Assembly: GCF_000497575.1 (NCBI RefSeq)
Contig: NZ_APJI01000006.1
Coordinates: 186,001-250,000, forward strand
Length of the DNA: 64,000 bases
Direction: 5' to 3'
From: Afipia sp. OHSU_II-C1
Lineage (GTDB): Bacteria > Pseudomonadota > Alphaproteobacteria > Rhizobiales > Xanthobacteraceae
Part shown: positions 63,553 to 64,000 of the stretch, piece by piece
Numbering within the stretch: position 1 is the first letter of the stretch
Layout of the letters: every line of letters starts with the position of its first letter
Notes under the pieces: model-generated
Told to the model about the DNA's origin: nothing
Database searches by the model: none
The model's input: only the letters and a program-made list of their open reading frames with translations
Translations under genes and position numbers: made by a program

Positions 63553-63927
63553 TCAGGCGAAATGCCGGACCAGCGCGAGACCGCCGATGAGTCCCGCAAT
63601 CGACAGCACCACCGATCCGACCACGTAGAACAATGCCAGTCCCATCTCGCCGCGCTCATAAAGCGTGACCGCGTCCAGCGAGAACGCGGAGAAAGTGGTG
63701 TAGCCGCCGAGAACGCCAGTCATGATGAACAGACGCCACGGCTGCGATGCCTCACCCTTGAAGGCGAGATAGCCGGCGATGAGCCCCATCACCAGCGAGC
63801 CGGTGATGTTGATCACGAACGTGCCGTAGGGAAAATTGAAGCCGCACGCACGGGCGCAGCCGACATTGATCGCATGGCGAAGCGACGCGCCCAGACCACC
63901 GCCGACAAAGACAAGAAGATAGTTCAT
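63553..63927 (-). CDS. crcB: Fluoride channel CrcB/Fluc
   Basis: A 124-aa four-helix membrane protein that exports fluoride as a double-topology dimer. The ATG at 63927 (MNYLLVFVGGGLGASLRHAI) is the usual start. Landmarks are GGGLGASLRH, PYGTFVINITGSLVMGLIAG (with the conserved Asn), and GVLGGYTTFSAFSLD. Upstream on the same strand is a terminator, so it has its own promoter between 63927 and 63955. Confidence 0.95.
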   Translation of the reverse strand: MNYLLVFVGGGLGASLRHAINVGCARACGFNFPYGTFVINITGSLVMGLIAGYLAFKGEASQPWRLFIMTGVLGGYTTFSAFSLDAVTLYERGEMGLALFYVVGSVVLSIAGLIGGLALVRHFA

Positions 63928-63955
63928 GGAAATCTTAGATTGCGGAACGTCGTTT

Positions 63956-63986
63956 TGAAAAAGGGGCCGCAAATTGCGGCCCCTTG
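63956..63986 (-). terminator. Terminator of a gene beyond the right edge (minus strand)
   Basis: Stem AAGGGGCCGC / GCGGCCCCTT read on the minus strand, followed by TTTTT at 63960-63956. It ends a minus-strand gene lying beyond the window. Confidence 0.85.
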
Positions 63987-64000
63987 AGTTGAATGCGCTG

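Overview
The window looks like a chromosomal piece of an alphaproteobacterium of the Bradyrhizobium/Afipia/Rhodopseudomonas group (order Hyphomicrobiales). The clues are high GC, the Caulobacter-type flagellar order fliF-fliG-fliH-fliN-flbD with sciP nearby, PmtA, BA14K and DUF1007 proteins, a speF-type leader RNA in front of ornithine decarboxylase, and homospermidine synthase. Species cannot be settled from sequence reading alone.

Layout. 1-3.0 kb: an EmrA/EmrB-like efflux pair and a small unrecognised protein. 3.28-19.63 kb: an integrated element in the 3' end of a tRNA-Met(CAT) gene. A large serine recombinase abuts the tRNA at the right edge, and a 12-bp copy of the tRNA 3' end marks the probable left edge. 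It carries a 1366-aa restriction-methylation fusion, a SIR2-HerA gene pair (known antiphage type), a decayed phage segment (ParB-domain DNA methylase and Nu1-like terminase small subunit, both frameshifted) and a minus-strand block of mostly unknown genes with an HTH protein. 19.8-22.2 kb: secreted protein, PmtA, MnmA. 22.4-30.6 kb: flagellar genes fliK-flgD behind a sigma-54 promoter, sciP, then fliF-fliG-fliH-fliN-flbD. 30.5-50.5 kb: housekeeping and accessory core genes (aminotransferase, RecD-like helicase, membrane glycosyltransferase-like protein, serine hydrolase, diguanylate cyclase, outer-membrane barrel, KdsD, NfeD/QmcA, ferrochelatase, NicO metal transporter with DUF1007 partner, M3 peptidase). 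50.6-56.3 kb: polyamine region with a speF-type leader RNA, ornithine decarboxylase, GNAT, RidA, two tandem Rnk-like proteins and homospermidine synthase. 56.3-64 kb: MgtC, then a minus-strand zinc uptake operon (His-rich peptide, ZnuC, ZnuB, ZnuA, COG0523 GTPase, WD40) behind a perfect Zur-like palindrome, a split two-gene permease, and the fluoride channel CrcB.

How the parts work together. FlbD is the sigma-54 activator expected to fire the fliK promoter seen here, and SciP modulates CtrA, whose half-site lies before fliF. Ornithine decarboxylase makes putrescine, which homospermidine synthase consumes. The zinc operon couples import to a metallochaperone-like GTPase. The island appears to be a mobile carrier of two distinct defence modules arranged tail to tail.
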